34,734 nt of DNA, from contig NZ_AZGF01000025.1 of NCBI RefSeq assembly GCF_001434475.1, forward strand, positions 1-34,734, written 5' to 3'. This DNA comes from Paucilactobacillus suebicus DSM 5007 = KCTC 3549 (GTDB lineage: Bacteria; Bacillota; Bacilli; Lactobacillales; Lactobacillaceae). Below, piece after piece: positions 21,629 through 30,281 of this stretch; within the stretch, counting starts at the first letter, position 1; each line of letters opens with the position of its first letter. Under the pieces are notes generated by a model, which worked only from the letters and a program-made list of their open reading frames with translations, had not been told where the DNA came from and searched no databases. The position numbers and the translations under genes were made by a program.

Positions 21629-23983
21629 TCATTTGTTGCTGCGAAATACGCGTTTAAATATTCCAATAGCAACAACAATTACAAGATAGATAATTAAACT
21701 ACTAACAAACGCCAAACCAATTAATGACATATTCTCCTGTAATGAATTAATTTGCAGGCTTAGCAGGGATTTAAACAAATAGGCCGCTACAAAGACAGTT
21801 ACAACACTGACGACAGCTAGCAAGAGTTTAAGCAAGTTATATGGTCGACAGATTTTTATCAAACTAAAGAGTGTTATCCATATGACCATATAGAACATCA
21901 GAATTTGAATTTGTGATGATGAAAGTGGCAGTGATTTTGATAATGCCAAAATCGCACCAACACCAACGGTAATTGAAACGGCAAATGGAAAAGCTTGTTT
22001 AATGGCAAATCGTAATGGTTGTCTTTTTACAGGACTTTTATCATTACTAAACTGGAGGAAGAAGGTCGGGTATCCTTCAATTAGAATATCTATCAACGTA
22101 ATTTCAATTGGTAAAAATGGGAACGGTACATTCAGCAGTAAACATACCAGAGATAAAAAGAGCGAGTAAAGAACTTTGACAAAGAACAAACTGCTGACGC
22201 TTGTGATAATATTGACTACGCGCCGACCTTCATTAATCAAATCCGGCAGTCCACCAATATTGTCGTTGAGTAAGACCAGTTGAGCTGCCTGTTGTGCCGC
22301 CGGACTACCACTGTTCATCGCGATACCACAATCCGCCGAACGAAGTGCCAATACATCATTAACTCCATCGCCAATCATCGTGACAGTTCGGTGATGAGAT
22401 TGTAGTGATCTGATTAATTTCAGCTTTTGATTAGGAGTAACACGACCAAAAATAGCATTATTCTCCGCGATTTCAGGTGTAATCTCTTCGTCTTCAATGG
22501 CGGCCATATCAACTAAGCGATCGTTATTTTGAATACCAGCTTGATCAGCAACGGTTGCAATCGTTAAGGGATTATCACCTGAAATAACTTTTACATCAAT
22601 TTGTTGATTTGCACAGTAATCAAGCACGTGCTGCACGTTGGTTCTAATTTGGTCGTTAAAGACAACGATCGCGAGGACCTCTGCTTTAGCTGGATCAATC
22701 TCTTTAACATCAGATGGTAACTGACCAACGCAAACCAGTCGTTTGCCTTGCTGTTGCGCTAATAAAATTTTTTCAGCAATTACAGGCGTGGCAGCTTCAT
22801 CAAATTTTTCTGGTGCACCAATTAGGATTGTCCCTTGTTGGTCAAATTTAACCGCACTCCACTTTGTTTCAGATGAAAAAGGAATTTTACGACTGACGGT
22901 CCAATCACGTCGAGCACCAAAATGGTTTTCCAGTGCTTGAAAAGTCGAATTGTTATCATCTGTGACGGCCACAAAGTTCTGCAATGCTTGCTTCAGTGAC
23001 TCACCAAAATCTGGTGATTTAATTTCGTGAACATCAGCGACTGTAATTTTGCCATCAGTGAGTGTACCGGTTTTGTCTAAACATAAAACATCAGTACGAG
23101 AGAGTGCAGCCAAGGAGTATACATCGTGAACCAGTACATGTTTGACCGATAACCAAACAGAACCAGCGATAAAAGAAACACCTAACAATAGTTGCACACC
23201 GATTGGCAGGATTCCCAGTAATGCGGTTGCAGTATTGAGAATTGTCTGATGTACGGCAGTATTGCGTAATAGATAAGATTGTGCAAACAGTGCAGCCCCT
23301 AGAGGTAACATGATCACACTAGCAATATTATTGAACTTCAGCATTGATTGAAGAATTGGCGAGGTTTCTCTTTGGTTGGCACGAGCCTGCATCGTTAGCT
23401 GAGTGGCAAAGTTGTCTTTACCGACTCGATTAATGCGGGCGTACGCTTTGCCACTGACCACGAAACTGCCGGACAGTAGTTGAGTACCCTTTTCTTTAAC
23501 GATTGGGTCCACTTCGCCGGTCAGTAAGGCTTCGTTAGCAAAAATTTGTCCATTAATCACGATGGCATCAGCACTAATCTGGTCACCAGCGGTTAACTCA
23601 ACCACGTCATTAAGCACTAGTTGCATTGGGTTTAATTTGATCGTTGCTCCATCGCGCAGTGTTCGCACTTGATTTCCAGCCAAAATGGCTAGTTGATTAG
23701 TTACTTTCTGTGCACGCCATTCTTGAACGATTCCACTGATGATATTGAAACTGACAACCACTAGGTAAAGTAAATTGATGTAAGAACCAGTAAGTGCAAC
23801 TAGTACACCAATGCCAAACTGGAAAAAATTCAGCCACGTAAATAAATTACGGCGAATGATTTTTCCCAAACTTGTTTGATCGCTTTCAGTAACTTGGTTG
23901 CCTAGGCCCTTACGTTGTTGCTCAGTTGCTTCACCGCTAGTGAGACCTAATGGCTCTGTCTGTTTTCCGGCAGTTTTTACCAA
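21629..23983 (-). CDS. P-type (HAD-IC) cation-transporting ATPase, unusual motifs
   Basis: 784 aa. The phosphorylation site Asp303 is in DKTGTLTDG, and the hinge is MIGDGVNDVLALRSADCGIAM. The actuator-domain motif is TGEV (155-158) instead of TGES, keeping the essential Glu. The M4 ion-site motif reads PIGV (260-263) where relatives have a PEGL-type motif, so the charged Glu is lost. About ten membrane helices are predicted. Start is TTG at 23983 with GAGG about 11 nt upstream; no better start is seen. It lies 39 nt behind a GT2 glycosyltransferase and is probably co-transcribed. Ion specificity cannot be assigned. Confidence 0.85.
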   Translation of the reverse strand: MVKTAGKQTEPLGLTSGEATEQQRKGLGNQVTESDQTSLGKIIRRNLFTWLNFFQFGIGVLVALTGSYINLLYLVVVSFNIISGIVQEWRAQKVTNQLAILAGNQVRTLRDGATIKLNPMQLVLNDVVELTAGDQISADAIVINGQIFANEALLTGEVDPIVKEKGTQLLSGSFVVSGKAYARINRVGKDNFATQLTMQARANQRETSPILQSMLKFNNIASVIMLPLGAALFAQSYLLRNTAVHQTILNTATALLGILPIGVQLLLGVSFIAGSVWLSVKHVLVHDVYSLAALSRTDVLCLDKTGTLTDGKITVADVHEIKSPDFGESLKQALQNFVAVTDDNNSTFQALENHFGARRDWTVSRKIPFSSETKWSAVKFDQQGTILIGAPEKFDEAATPVIAEKILLAQQQGKRLVCVGQLPSDVKEIDPAKAEVLAIVVFNDQIRTNVQHVLDYCANQQIDVKVISGDNPLTIATVADQAGIQNNDRLVDMAAIEDEEITPEIAENNAIFGRVTPNQKLKLIRSLQSHHRTVTMIGDGVNDVLALRSADCGIAMNSGSPAAQQAAQLVLLNDNIGGLPDLINEGRRVVNIITSVSSLFFVKVLYSLFLSLVCLLLNVPFPFLPIEITLIDILIEGYPTFFLQFSNDKSPVKRQPLRFAIKQAFPFAVSITVGVGAILALSKSLPLSSSQIQILMFYMVIWITLFSLIKICRPYNLLKLLLAVVSVVTVFVAAYLFKSLLSLQINSLQENMSLIGLAFVSSLIIYLVIVVAIGIFKRVFRSNK

Positions 23984-24022
23984 TTTTTTGTGAACCTCTT
24001 CTCCTCAGACCAAGTCGCAAGA

Positions 24023-25036
24023 TTATTGAAATTTCACAATTTTTCGTGCCACATTATAACCGATTTTGGTGGCCCAGCTGCCAATCTTAGTTGGTAAGTA
24101 AGTTAGACCACAGACACGGTGGAAACGGAGGCGACGATATAGTTGTGGTGAACTTGCTTTTACATAATTCCAGAGGTCAGTCCGTTTTTTCAAAGCATCC
24201 TCAGTTCCAATCATCAATAGTAATACCGAAGAAATGGACATTACGGATGAAAGATTGCGCTCCATACAGGCAGTTAGTTTAGGATTATTCAGTGAATAAA
24301 TATCTGTCACATCAATCATTAACTTGGTGACCAATAATTGCTGATCGATGCGATCCATCATGTTTTTGGTGGTGATTGACTGGTCATCGCGACCAATAAA
24401 GTAGCGATAGAGATCTACGTCTAGGTAGCAGATCGTTTTAACCAACGGCAACGGCTGATAAGCAAATAGGTTATCAACGTAAAAAGTATGGAGAGGTAAT
24501 TGAACATGACTTTCGCGGAGGATACTAGTTTTAAATATTTGAGCATGCATGATCAAATATTGCGTTAAACCAAAATTGCTCGTTTCATCCCAACCCTCGA
24601 TTTTATCATCCGTAAAAGCTTTACGATAATTAACAACGTAGGGTGGCTCACCGCTTTTTTCGTATACATAATTGCAGACGATTAGATCTACATTCGTGTC
24701 ATTTTTCTGCCACTGTTCAATTCTTTGTAGTACTTTTTTTAGTGAATCAGCGTCCAAACGATCATCGGAATCAACAACTTTGAAATATTTACCAGTTGCA
24801 TGTCGTAGTCCCGTACCAACAGCGCCACTGTGACCTAAGTTTTCTTGGTTAATTACTTTGACGATTGATGGATACTTGGCTGCATATGTATTTGCAATTG
24901 CTTCTGTCTGATCTGTTGAACCATCGTTAACAACGAGGATCTCGACTTGTTCGCCACCCACGAGCAGACTATCCAAGCAGCGGCCAAGGTAGTCTTCAGA
25001 ATTGTAGCTGGGTACTGTAATGGTCAGACTCTTCAC
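24023..25036 (-). CDS. Family 2 glycosyltransferase
   Basis: A 337-aa GT-A fold enzyme. The nucleotide-sugar binding start LTITVPSYNSEDYLGRCLDS is followed by VVNDGSTDQTE and the DxD-type VVDSDDRLDADS near 91-101. There is no clear membrane helix, so it is a cytoplasmic or peripheral transferase, resembling EpsJ/WcaA-like enzymes of cell-surface glycan synthesis. GTG at 25036 has AAGGAG about 12 nt upstream, a long spacing. It precedes the P-type ATPase in one apparent operon, an unusual pairing. Confidence 0.85.
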   Translation of the reverse strand: MKSLTITVPSYNSEDYLGRCLDSLLVGGEQVEILVVNDGSTDQTEAIANTYAAKYPSIVKVINQENLGHSGAVGTGLRHATGKYFKVVDSDDRLDADSLKKVLQRIEQWQKNDTNVDLIVCNYVYEKSGEPPYVVNYRKAFTDDKIEGWDETSNFGLTQYLIMHAQIFKTSILRESHVQLPLHTFYVDNLFAYQPLPLVKTICYLDVDLYRYFIGRDDQSITTKNMMDRIDQQLLVTKLMIDVTDIYSLNNPKLTACMERNLSSVMSISSVLLLMIGTEDALKKRTDLWNYVKASSPQLYRRLRFHRVCGLTYLPTKIGSWATKIGYNVARKIVKFQ

Positions 25037-25436
25037 TTAAATTTTCCACTCCTTTTATAAATTGATGCATGCCAATAATGCAGCTATTGCGTCCAATTTC
25101 TATTAAATTATGAATTAATTTTATTTTGTATTTATTGAAATAAGTCGATAAAAGTTTTCGTAACCAATTATTACATTTTAGTGTAATTGAAACAAGTTTA
25201 CTCATAGGATAGAAGGATAAATTAATTTTCTCGCATAGGTGTGTTAATTCAGAAGCAGGTTAATAACAAATATAACTAAAAAACAGCCTAATTACATACG
25301 TATATCCTGATTAAAATGAATTATTTTCACAAATTTAAAAATATTTTGGAATGAAAAAGCGATTTCAAAATCGTGTTAGACCACGGGCTTGAGTCTCTAT
25401 TTTCATTATTTGCATAATATTTTACAAAATAAGTAC
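25037..25436. other. Intergenic region left of the sugar-acid cluster promoter
   Basis: AT-rich and without a supported gene. It must hold the minus-strand promoter of the GT2-ATPase operon, which could not be pinpointed. A perfect 14-bp palindrome CGATTTCAAAATCG lies at 25360-25373. The minus-strand frame at 24996-25205 has no ribosome site. Confidence 0.4.
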
Positions 25437-25465
25437 TTGACGAAAAAAACGGAAGCGCATACAAT
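25437..25465 (+). promoter_or_regulatory. Promoter P1 of the catabolic cluster
   Basis: TTGACG (25437-25442), a 17-bp spacer, then TACAAT (25460-25465). A cre-like site covers the spacer and -10. The layout is nearly identical to that of P3 at 30150. Confidence 0.85.
25450..25463. promoter_or_regulatory. cre-like site at P1
   Basis: CGGAAGCGCATACA fits the CcpA consensus TGNAARCGNWWWCA except for the first base. Confidence 0.7.
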
Positions 25466-25480
25466 ACATTCGAAAGTTAC

Positions 25481-25492
25481 TTAACCGGTTAA
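25481..25492. promoter_or_regulatory. LacI operator 1
   Basis: TTAACCGGTTAA, a perfect 12-bp palindrome about 10 nt after the P1 transcription start. It is the best copy of the shared motif TTAA-N-CG-N-TTAA. Confidence 0.85.
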
Positions 25493-25590
25493 CTTAATCT
25501 AACTTTTCACAAAAGGGACGATACGTACTTTATTCCATGATTTAAGGGATTATTAATAATATTGTTATAAGTATAACGGTTAATTAGTCA

Positions 25591-25602
25591 TTAACCGTTT
25601 AA
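25591..25602. promoter_or_regulatory. LacI operator 2
   Basis: TTAACCGTTTAA, immediately before the ribosome site of the first gene. With operator 1 (110 bp apart) it could support looping. Confidence 0.75.
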
Positions 25603-25626
25603 CCAATGGAAGGGAGCCATAGCATT

Positions 25627-26079
25627 ATGTTATTTTCCAATGTTAGCGGCTTGGATCAGTCGGATTACGACAAGTTGGAAAAGGCAATGACATTTCTCAA
25701 AGAGACCGACTTAACTAAGACGCCACTTGGTCGGAGCCATGAGGAAGGCGATATGTTTTATTGTCAAACTTTAGAGTATGAGACCGAAGATATCTCTGAT
25801 GTGCCATTTGAGGTCCATCAAAAAAGATTGGACTTGCACTACATCGTGGAAGGTGAAGAGGAGATTGATGTCTCACCAAATGTTAAATATATCAATGCTG
25901 GTGAATATAATCAGGAGCGAGATTTGCAGTTTGTTAAAACTCCTAACAATTTCAACAAAATTATTCTTCACCAGGGTGATTTTATTCTTATTGGTATGCA
26001 CGAACCACATCGAACAAACGGATTGGTCGATGAAAAGTCAACACATGTTAGAAAAATCGTTTTGAAGTTAGGAAAATAG
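25627..26079 (+). CDS. YhcH/YjgK/YiaL family protein (copy 1)
   Basis: A 150-aa protein of the DUF386 cupin-like family. Visible family elements are the central HQKRLDLHYIVEGEEEI and the C-terminal MHEPHRTNG histidine pair. ATG at 25627 is chosen: GAAGGGAG lies about 10 nt upstream. E. coli members (YiaL, YhcH) sit in operons for diketogulonate and sialic acid use and are thought to be sugar epimerases/anomerases or lyase accessories; the reaction is unproven. It is first in an operon with an MFS transporter and a second divergent copy, suggesting that the two act on successive or anomeric forms of one substrate. Confidence 0.85.
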   Translation: MLFSNVSGLDQSDYDKLEKAMTFLKETDLTKTPLGRSHEEGDMFYCQTLEYETEDISDVPFEVHQKRLDLHYIVEGEEEIDVSPNVKYINAGEYNQERDLQFVKTPNNFNKIILHQGDFILIGMHEPHRTNGLVDEKSTHVRKIVLKLGK

Positions 26080-26091
26080 GAGATGAACAAA

Positions 26092-27393
26092 ATGACAAAT
26101 GATTCTCTTGGCACTAAATGGACTGCTAAACAATTTCTTGTTATTGCAGGAATCTGGTTTGCCTTTTTAATTAGTTTTATTACTAGATTATCTTGGTCAA
26201 CAATCATGCCATCGGCGATCGATTCATTACATTTTACGGTTCAACAGGGTAATACTTATTTAACAGCGTTTTATATTGGTTATGCAATTACTGTTTTACC
26301 TGGTGGTATGTTAGCCGATAAATTTGGTTACCGTAAGTTATTGATGGCAGCCGTTCTTGGTAATTTTATTGTTATGGCAGCTATGATATTTATGCACGGA
26401 TACTGGGATGGTTTAGCACTTCGTTTTATTCTTGGTTTAGTTAGTGGACCGGATTTATCAGCATGTTTAGGAATCATTACTGAATGGTTTGATGGTAAGA
26501 AACGAGCTACTGCTACGGGTATATTTAACACTTGTACATCGTTTGGATTAACTGTGATCAACATTTATGCACCAACAGTGTTAGTTCACTATGGTTGGCG
26601 TGCTGCTTTCGGTGTTACCGCAATGTTTCCACTGGCAGCATTGATCTTTTGTTACTTTGCATTAAAGGGCAATCCTCCATTCCCACAACAATTTGGAATT
26701 AAGGAAGCTAATGGTAATGTTGCAACCGAATCAGTTTGGTCACGCTTGGGTGGTGCAATTAGTAACCGCAGTGTTTGGATGCTAGCTATTACTGGTTTGT
26801 TTGCCACAGGTGCTAAATGGGGTGTTACTAACTGGGCTAACTTGTTCATGGTTAAAAACTTACACTTCAGTTTGATCACTGCCGGGACAGCAATGTCAAT
26901 TTATGGAATTACATCAGTTATTTCAATGGTTGTTGCCGGCTGGATTTCAGATCATTCAAAATGGTCACGTCATACATGGGCAGCAATTTTCATGGCAATC
27001 TTCACACCAACAATTATCGGATTTGCATTGGTACCAAAGGGTAACTTAGGACTTCTATACTTCTGGACTGGCGCCATGGGTGTTGGGGCATTTATGTTTA
27101 GTACTATTACCAACAACCTGTCAGTTGAAGTTGCACCAGCAGATCAAAGAGGAACTGTTTCAGGATTCATCAACGTATTTAATCAATCTGGCTCATTCTT
27201 AGCTCCAATCTTACTAGGTGCATTACTAGCAGGTACTGGTAGCTACGTCACATCATTCTTGGTAATTTCAGTATTCCCACTTATTGCGGTGGTCGCACTG
27301 ATGTTTGTTCGTGAATCTGATGCAGACAAGGGTGCCAAGAAGGTTGTTGTTAACGATGAAGAAGCAGACACAGTAGCAAAAGGAGAATTATAA
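26092..27393 (+). CDS. MFS transporter, anion:cation symporter type
   Basis: A 433-aa permease with 12 predicted helices. The loop 2-3 motif LADKFGYRKLLM is of the G-x-x-x-D-x-x-G-x-R type, and the N-terminal RLSWSTIMPSAIDSLHFT resembles the ACS family (hexuronate, glucarate, tartrate transporters). ATG at 26092 is chosen because TAGGAG lies 9 nt before it; the ATG at 26083 abuts the ribosome site. Flanked by two YhcH-like genes, it is the only transporter in the cluster. The substrate is therefore likely an unphosphorylated sugar acid or ulose, taken up by proton symport. Confidence 0.85.
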   Translation: MTNDSLGTKWTAKQFLVIAGIWFAFLISFITRLSWSTIMPSAIDSLHFTVQQGNTYLTAFYIGYAITVLPGGMLADKFGYRKLLMAAVLGNFIVMAAMIFMHGYWDGLALRFILGLVSGPDLSACLGIITEWFDGKKRATATGIFNTCTSFGLTVINIYAPTVLVHYGWRAAFGVTAMFPLAALIFCYFALKGNPPFPQQFGIKEANGNVATESVWSRLGGAISNRSVWMLAITGLFATGAKWGVTNWANLFMVKNLHFSLITAGTAMSIYGITSVISMVVAGWISDHSKWSRHTWAAIFMAIFTPTIIGFALVPKGNLGLLYFWTGAMGVGAFMFSTITNNLSVEVAPADQRGTVSGFINVFNQSGSFLAPILLGALLAGTGSYVTSFLVISVFPLIAVVALMFVRESDADKGAKKVVVNDEEADTVAKGEL

Positions 27394-27395
27394 TT

Positions 27396-27863
27396 ATGGA
27401 ATTTGGATTAGGTAAAGAATATAAGCGCGACCCAAAGGTACAAGCAAGAATTAAGACAGCAATTGACTGGCTAGAAGGCAAGACGACTGAAGAATTATTA
27501 AACGAACCAATTGGCAACAAAGTAATTGCTGATGGTGTTGAACTACGTTTTCAAAGTTATGATACTCGTGAATATGCAACAATGAATTATGAAACACACC
27601 GCGAACATATTGATATTCACTACATGATTCAGGGTGCAGAATGGGTTCGTTGGGCAGATGCAGGAACTGCTGAACCAGTTGCTGACTATGATCCAGAAAT
27701 TGAAATTCAATTCTTTGGTCACCCAAAGCGTCACAGCAAGGCATTATTAACTGACCGTCATTATGCAATTTTTGATCCCTGTGATTTACATGCTGCTCAT
27801 GGAATTGTTGACGGCAAAGTTAGTCATAATCGTAAGCTTTGTGTCAAAATTGATGTTAACTAA
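27396..27863 (+). CDS. YhcH/YjgK/YiaL family protein (copy 2)
   Basis: A 155-aa second family member, clearly diverged from copy 1: THREHIDIHYMIQGAEWVRW carries the shared DxHYxxxG core, and IFDPCDLHAAHG the C-terminal histidine region, closer to the family norm than copy 1. AAAGGAG lies 10 nt before the ATG, just after the transporter stop. Two copies in one operon are unusual and suggest non-redundant activities such as anomer and epimer interconversion. There is no terminator, but a LacI operator with a new promoter follows. Confidence 0.85.
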   Translation: MEFGLGKEYKRDPKVQARIKTAIDWLEGKTTEELLNEPIGNKVIADGVELRFQSYDTREYATMNYETHREHIDIHYMIQGAEWVRWADAGTAEPVADYDPEIEIQFFGHPKRHSKALLTDRHYAIFDPCDLHAAHGIVDGKVSHNRKLCVKIDVN

Positions 27864-27891
27864 ATCAAATATATTTAATTTGCATAATTAG

Positions 27892-27903
27892 TTAATCGGT
27901 TAA
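27892..27903. promoter_or_regulatory. LacI operator 3
   Basis: TTAATCGGTTAA, overlapping the -35 of P2. Confidence 0.75.
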
Positions 27904-27928
27904 CACAGAATAAATTTTATCGTATACT
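27900..27928 (+). promoter_or_regulatory. Promoter P2
   Basis: TTAACA (27900-27905), a 17-bp spacer, then TATACT (27923-27928), in front of the dehydrogenase gene. The -35 shares bases with operator 3. Confidence 0.75.
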
Positions 27929-27962
27929 AGATAGCAATCACGTTAAAAAGGGGTATTAGTTC

Positions 27963-28940
27963 ATGGCAAAACAAAAAGTATTAGTAACAGGAATTATTCC
28001 TGAACAAGGATTAAAAAAATTACAAGAAACATTTGACGTAACATACACATCTGGTGAACCGTACTCACGCGAATGGATTTTGGATCATATTAGTGAGTAC
28101 GATGGTCTCCTTTTGATGGGAACCAAGGGTGATAAAGAATTAATCGATGCCGCTAAAAATCTGAAAATCATTGCAGTTAACGCGGTTGGTTTTGATCATG
28201 TGGATATCGAATATGCGCGTGAAAAAGGAATTGTTGTTGCCAACGCACCACAAGGTGTTCGTCTACCAACTGCTGAAATGACAATTACATTGTTGCTGGC
28301 AACAGTTCGTCACCTATATGAATATGATAAGATTGTCCGTTCAGGCAACTGGGTTGATGTCAGTGAACAGCGTTACATGGGTATGAGTTTACAAGATAAG
28401 ACGCTTGGAATCTTCGGGATGGGCAGAATTGGCAGCACAGTTGCTAAGTTTGCTCAAGTACTGGGAATGAACGTGATCTATAATGACCCATATCGTTTAT
28501 CAGAAGATCTTGAAAAAGAACTGAATGTTTCCTACGTTGACTTTGATACATTAGTTAAAACTTCAGACGTAATCACACTTCATGCACCAGCATTGCCTTC
28601 AACGATTGGTAAATTCAATGCTGAAATTTTCAGCGAAATGAAGGACACTGCATATATCATCAACGCAGCCCGTGGTGTGTTAATCAAACAGGATGACTTA
28701 ATTGAAGCTTTGAAGAATCACACAATTGCCGGAGCAGGTCTGGATGTATTTGAAACTGAGCCTGATATTCCTGAATCATTACGTGCATTAGACAATGTAA
28801 TCATGTCTCCACACGCTGGTACTGGAACTCTGGAAGCTCGTATTGCAATTGCTGCCGAAGCATCTAATAATATTATTTCGCTTTTGAAAGACGGTAAGGC
28901 TACTAATATGGTTAACAAAGTAGAAAAGTACGCTAAGTAG
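27963..28940 (+). CDS. D-2-hydroxyacid dehydrogenase, GhrB-like
   Basis: A 325-aa NAD(P)-dependent enzyme. The Rossmann loop GMGRIGSTVAKFA is near residue 153. The catalytic set is Arg in NAARGVLI, Glu in VFETEPDIP, and His in SPHAGTGT. GGGG lies before the ATG. In E. coli, GhrB (2-ketogluconate/hydroxypyruvate reductase) lies near the yia genes, and such enzymes reduce 2-keto aldonates. Here the LacI operator over its promoter ties it to the lyxK-type operon, so reduction of a 2-keto sugar acid or related ulose is the likely step. It is distinct from the family member at 863. Confidence 0.9.
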   Translation: MAKQKVLVTGIIPEQGLKKLQETFDVTYTSGEPYSREWILDHISEYDGLLLMGTKGDKELIDAAKNLKIIAVNAVGFDHVDIEYAREKGIVVANAPQGVRLPTAEMTITLLLATVRHLYEYDKIVRSGNWVDVSEQRYMGMSLQDKTLGIFGMGRIGSTVAKFAQVLGMNVIYNDPYRLSEDLEKELNVSYVDFDTLVKTSDVITLHAPALPSTIGKFNAEIFSEMKDTAYIINAARGVLIKQDDLIEALKNHTIAGAGLDVFETEPDIPESLRALDNVIMSPHAGTGTLEARIAIAAEASNNIISLLKDGKATNMVNKVEKYAK

Positions 28941-28958
28941 AAATATATTTAATCACCA

Positions 28959-28996
28959 AAAGCATTGGCAATGATATAATTGCCAATGCTTTTTGT
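28959..28996 (+). terminator. Terminator of the dehydrogenase gene
   Basis: AAAGCATTGGCAAT and ATTGCCAATGCTTT, then T-run. Confidence 0.95.
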
Positions 28997-29101
28997 CTCT
29001 TTGATGCCTCTTCTAAATTGTATATAATTAGTGGTATTATGAATCAAAGTGAGAAATGGGATTATTTCGTTCTGCAATTTTGATAACTCGGAGGAAACAT
29101 T

Positions 29102-30109
29102 TTGGAAAGACTAACAATCAAAGACATTGCTCAAATGGTTAACGTGTCGACTGCGACCATTTCTAACTACTTGAATGGCAACTATTCAAAAATGTCTGGA
29201 AAAACAAGAAACAAAATTGAAGAAATGATTAGGCAAACCAATTACGTTCCCAGCACGGTTGCTCGGGATTTAGCAACGAATGATAGTAAAACGATAGGTG
29301 TGTCTGTAGCAGATATTACCAACCCATTTACTTCGGCAGTTCTTTCTGGAATTTACGAAACTTGCGGGAACCTGGGATATACCGTGATTTTCACTAATGC
29401 CAGTGGGGATGCAATGCAGGAAATTGAAAATATTAATAAACTTAAGCGGCAAGAAGTTTCGGGTTTGATTATCGATCCAGTTGATGCGCAAAGCCCAATT
29501 TTTAAAACACTTAATAATAAAGATGCAGTGATGTTAGATCGTGAAGCTGTGAATATTCAAGTCGATACGGTAGTTACTGATAACTTCAATGCTGTGACTC
29601 ACTTTGTCTCCATGATGAAGGAAAATGGTTACGATGAAATGTACTTTATTACGTGGCCAATTGAACAAATTAGTACGCGTGTTACCCGCTATCAGGGATT
29701 TTTAGATGCTACCGGCTATAAGAATGACGACCATTGTATTGAGATTAGCAATCCCGGTGGGGACGATGAAGCTTTGAAGACACAACTTGCAGAAATTATG
29801 GAGGATCGTGAAGAGACCGGTAAAAAAATCGGCTTCTTCTCAATGAACGGTAAGGTGTTAATTCGTCTTATCCAAGCAATGAGATCAATCAATAAGCAGT
29901 ATCCATTCGATTATGGTGTTGGATCATACGAAGATTTGGATTGGATGGGTATTATGAAGCCAGGCATTAGTTGCATTCATCAAGATTCTGCTCATATTGG
30001 TGAAACAGCTGTTAAAAAATTAATTAGTAAACTGACCAGTGATGATGAACCTGGCAAAGCACAAAGAATTGTTGTACCAACCACATTGAAGCTGCGAGAA
30101 TCATTTTGA
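29102..30109 (+). CDS. LacI-family transcriptional repressor of the cluster
   Basis: A 335-aa protein. The N-terminal helix-turn-helix and hinge are LTIKDIAQMVNVSTATISNYLNG and NYVPSTVARDLATNDSKTIG, followed by a periplasmic-binding-like sugar domain (about 62-335). Start is TTG with GGAGG 7 nt upstream. The gene has no TTAA-N-CG-N-TTAA operator of its own, while five copies lie at the promoters on both sides, so it is the obvious regulator. The overall look is KdgR-like. Its inducer should be the cluster substrate or an intermediate. Confidence 0.92.
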   Translation: MERLTIKDIAQMVNVSTATISNYLNGNYSKMSGKTRNKIEEMIRQTNYVPSTVARDLATNDSKTIGVSVADITNPFTSAVLSGIYETCGNLGYTVIFTNASGDAMQEIENINKLKRQEVSGLIIDPVDAQSPIFKTLNNKDAVMLDREAVNIQVDTVVTDNFNAVTHFVSMMKENGYDEMYFITWPIEQISTRVTRYQGFLDATGYKNDDHCIEISNPGGDDEALKTQLAEIMEDREETGKKIGFFSMNGKVLIRLIQAMRSINKQYPFDYGVGSYEDLDWMGIMKPGISCIHQDSAHIGETAVKKLISKLTSDDEPGKAQRIVVPTTLKLRESF

Positions 30110-30125
30110 TTCTCGCACTTTTTTT
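30093..30125 (+). terminator. Terminator overlapping the LacI stop codon
   Basis: TGCGAGAATCA, loop TTT, TGATTCTCGCA, then C and T7; the stop TGA (30107-30109) is inside the stem. Confidence 0.95.
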
Positions 30126-30149
30126 AGTTGTTAAATTTGATTTCATCCG

Positions 30150-30178
30150 TTGACAACGAAAGAGAAAGCGAATACAAT
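30150..30178 (+). promoter_or_regulatory. Promoter P3
   Basis: TTGACA (30150-30155), a 17-bp spacer, then TACAAT (30173-30178). It is near-consensus, with a cre-like site over the -10 as at P1, and drives the propeller-lyxK-ulaE-araD operon. Confidence 0.9.
30163..30176. promoter_or_regulatory. cre-like site at P3
   Basis: AGAAAGCGAATACA fits TGNAARCGNWWWCA except for the first base, like the P1 copy. Confidence 0.7.
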
Positions 30179-30192
30179 GTGTTTGTTAAAGG

Positions 30193-30204
30193 TTAAGCGA
30201 TTAA
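30193..30204. promoter_or_regulatory. LacI operator 4
   Basis: TTAAGCGATTAA, about 8 nt after the predicted P3 start. Confidence 0.75.
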
Positions 30205-30281
30205 CAAAGGAGAGGAAAAATATCTGAACTTACATCCTTGCTATAACTAAAAGGAACTATGATATTTTTTTGCCATTTTAG

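Noticed and set aside
24996-25205. 69-aa minus-strand frame upstream of the glycosyltransferase
   Set aside because: It has no ribosome site, overlaps the GT2 start by 41 nt in another frame, and has no recognisable motif.
25360-25373. Palindrome CGATTTCAAAATCG as a regulator site or terminator
   Set aside because: It is a single AT-rich copy not placed on a promoter and without a T-run, so there is no basis for an assignment.
27451-27768. 105-aa minus-strand frame inside the second YhcH-like gene
   Set aside because: It is a shadow frame within a well-supported gene, with no ribosome site or motif.
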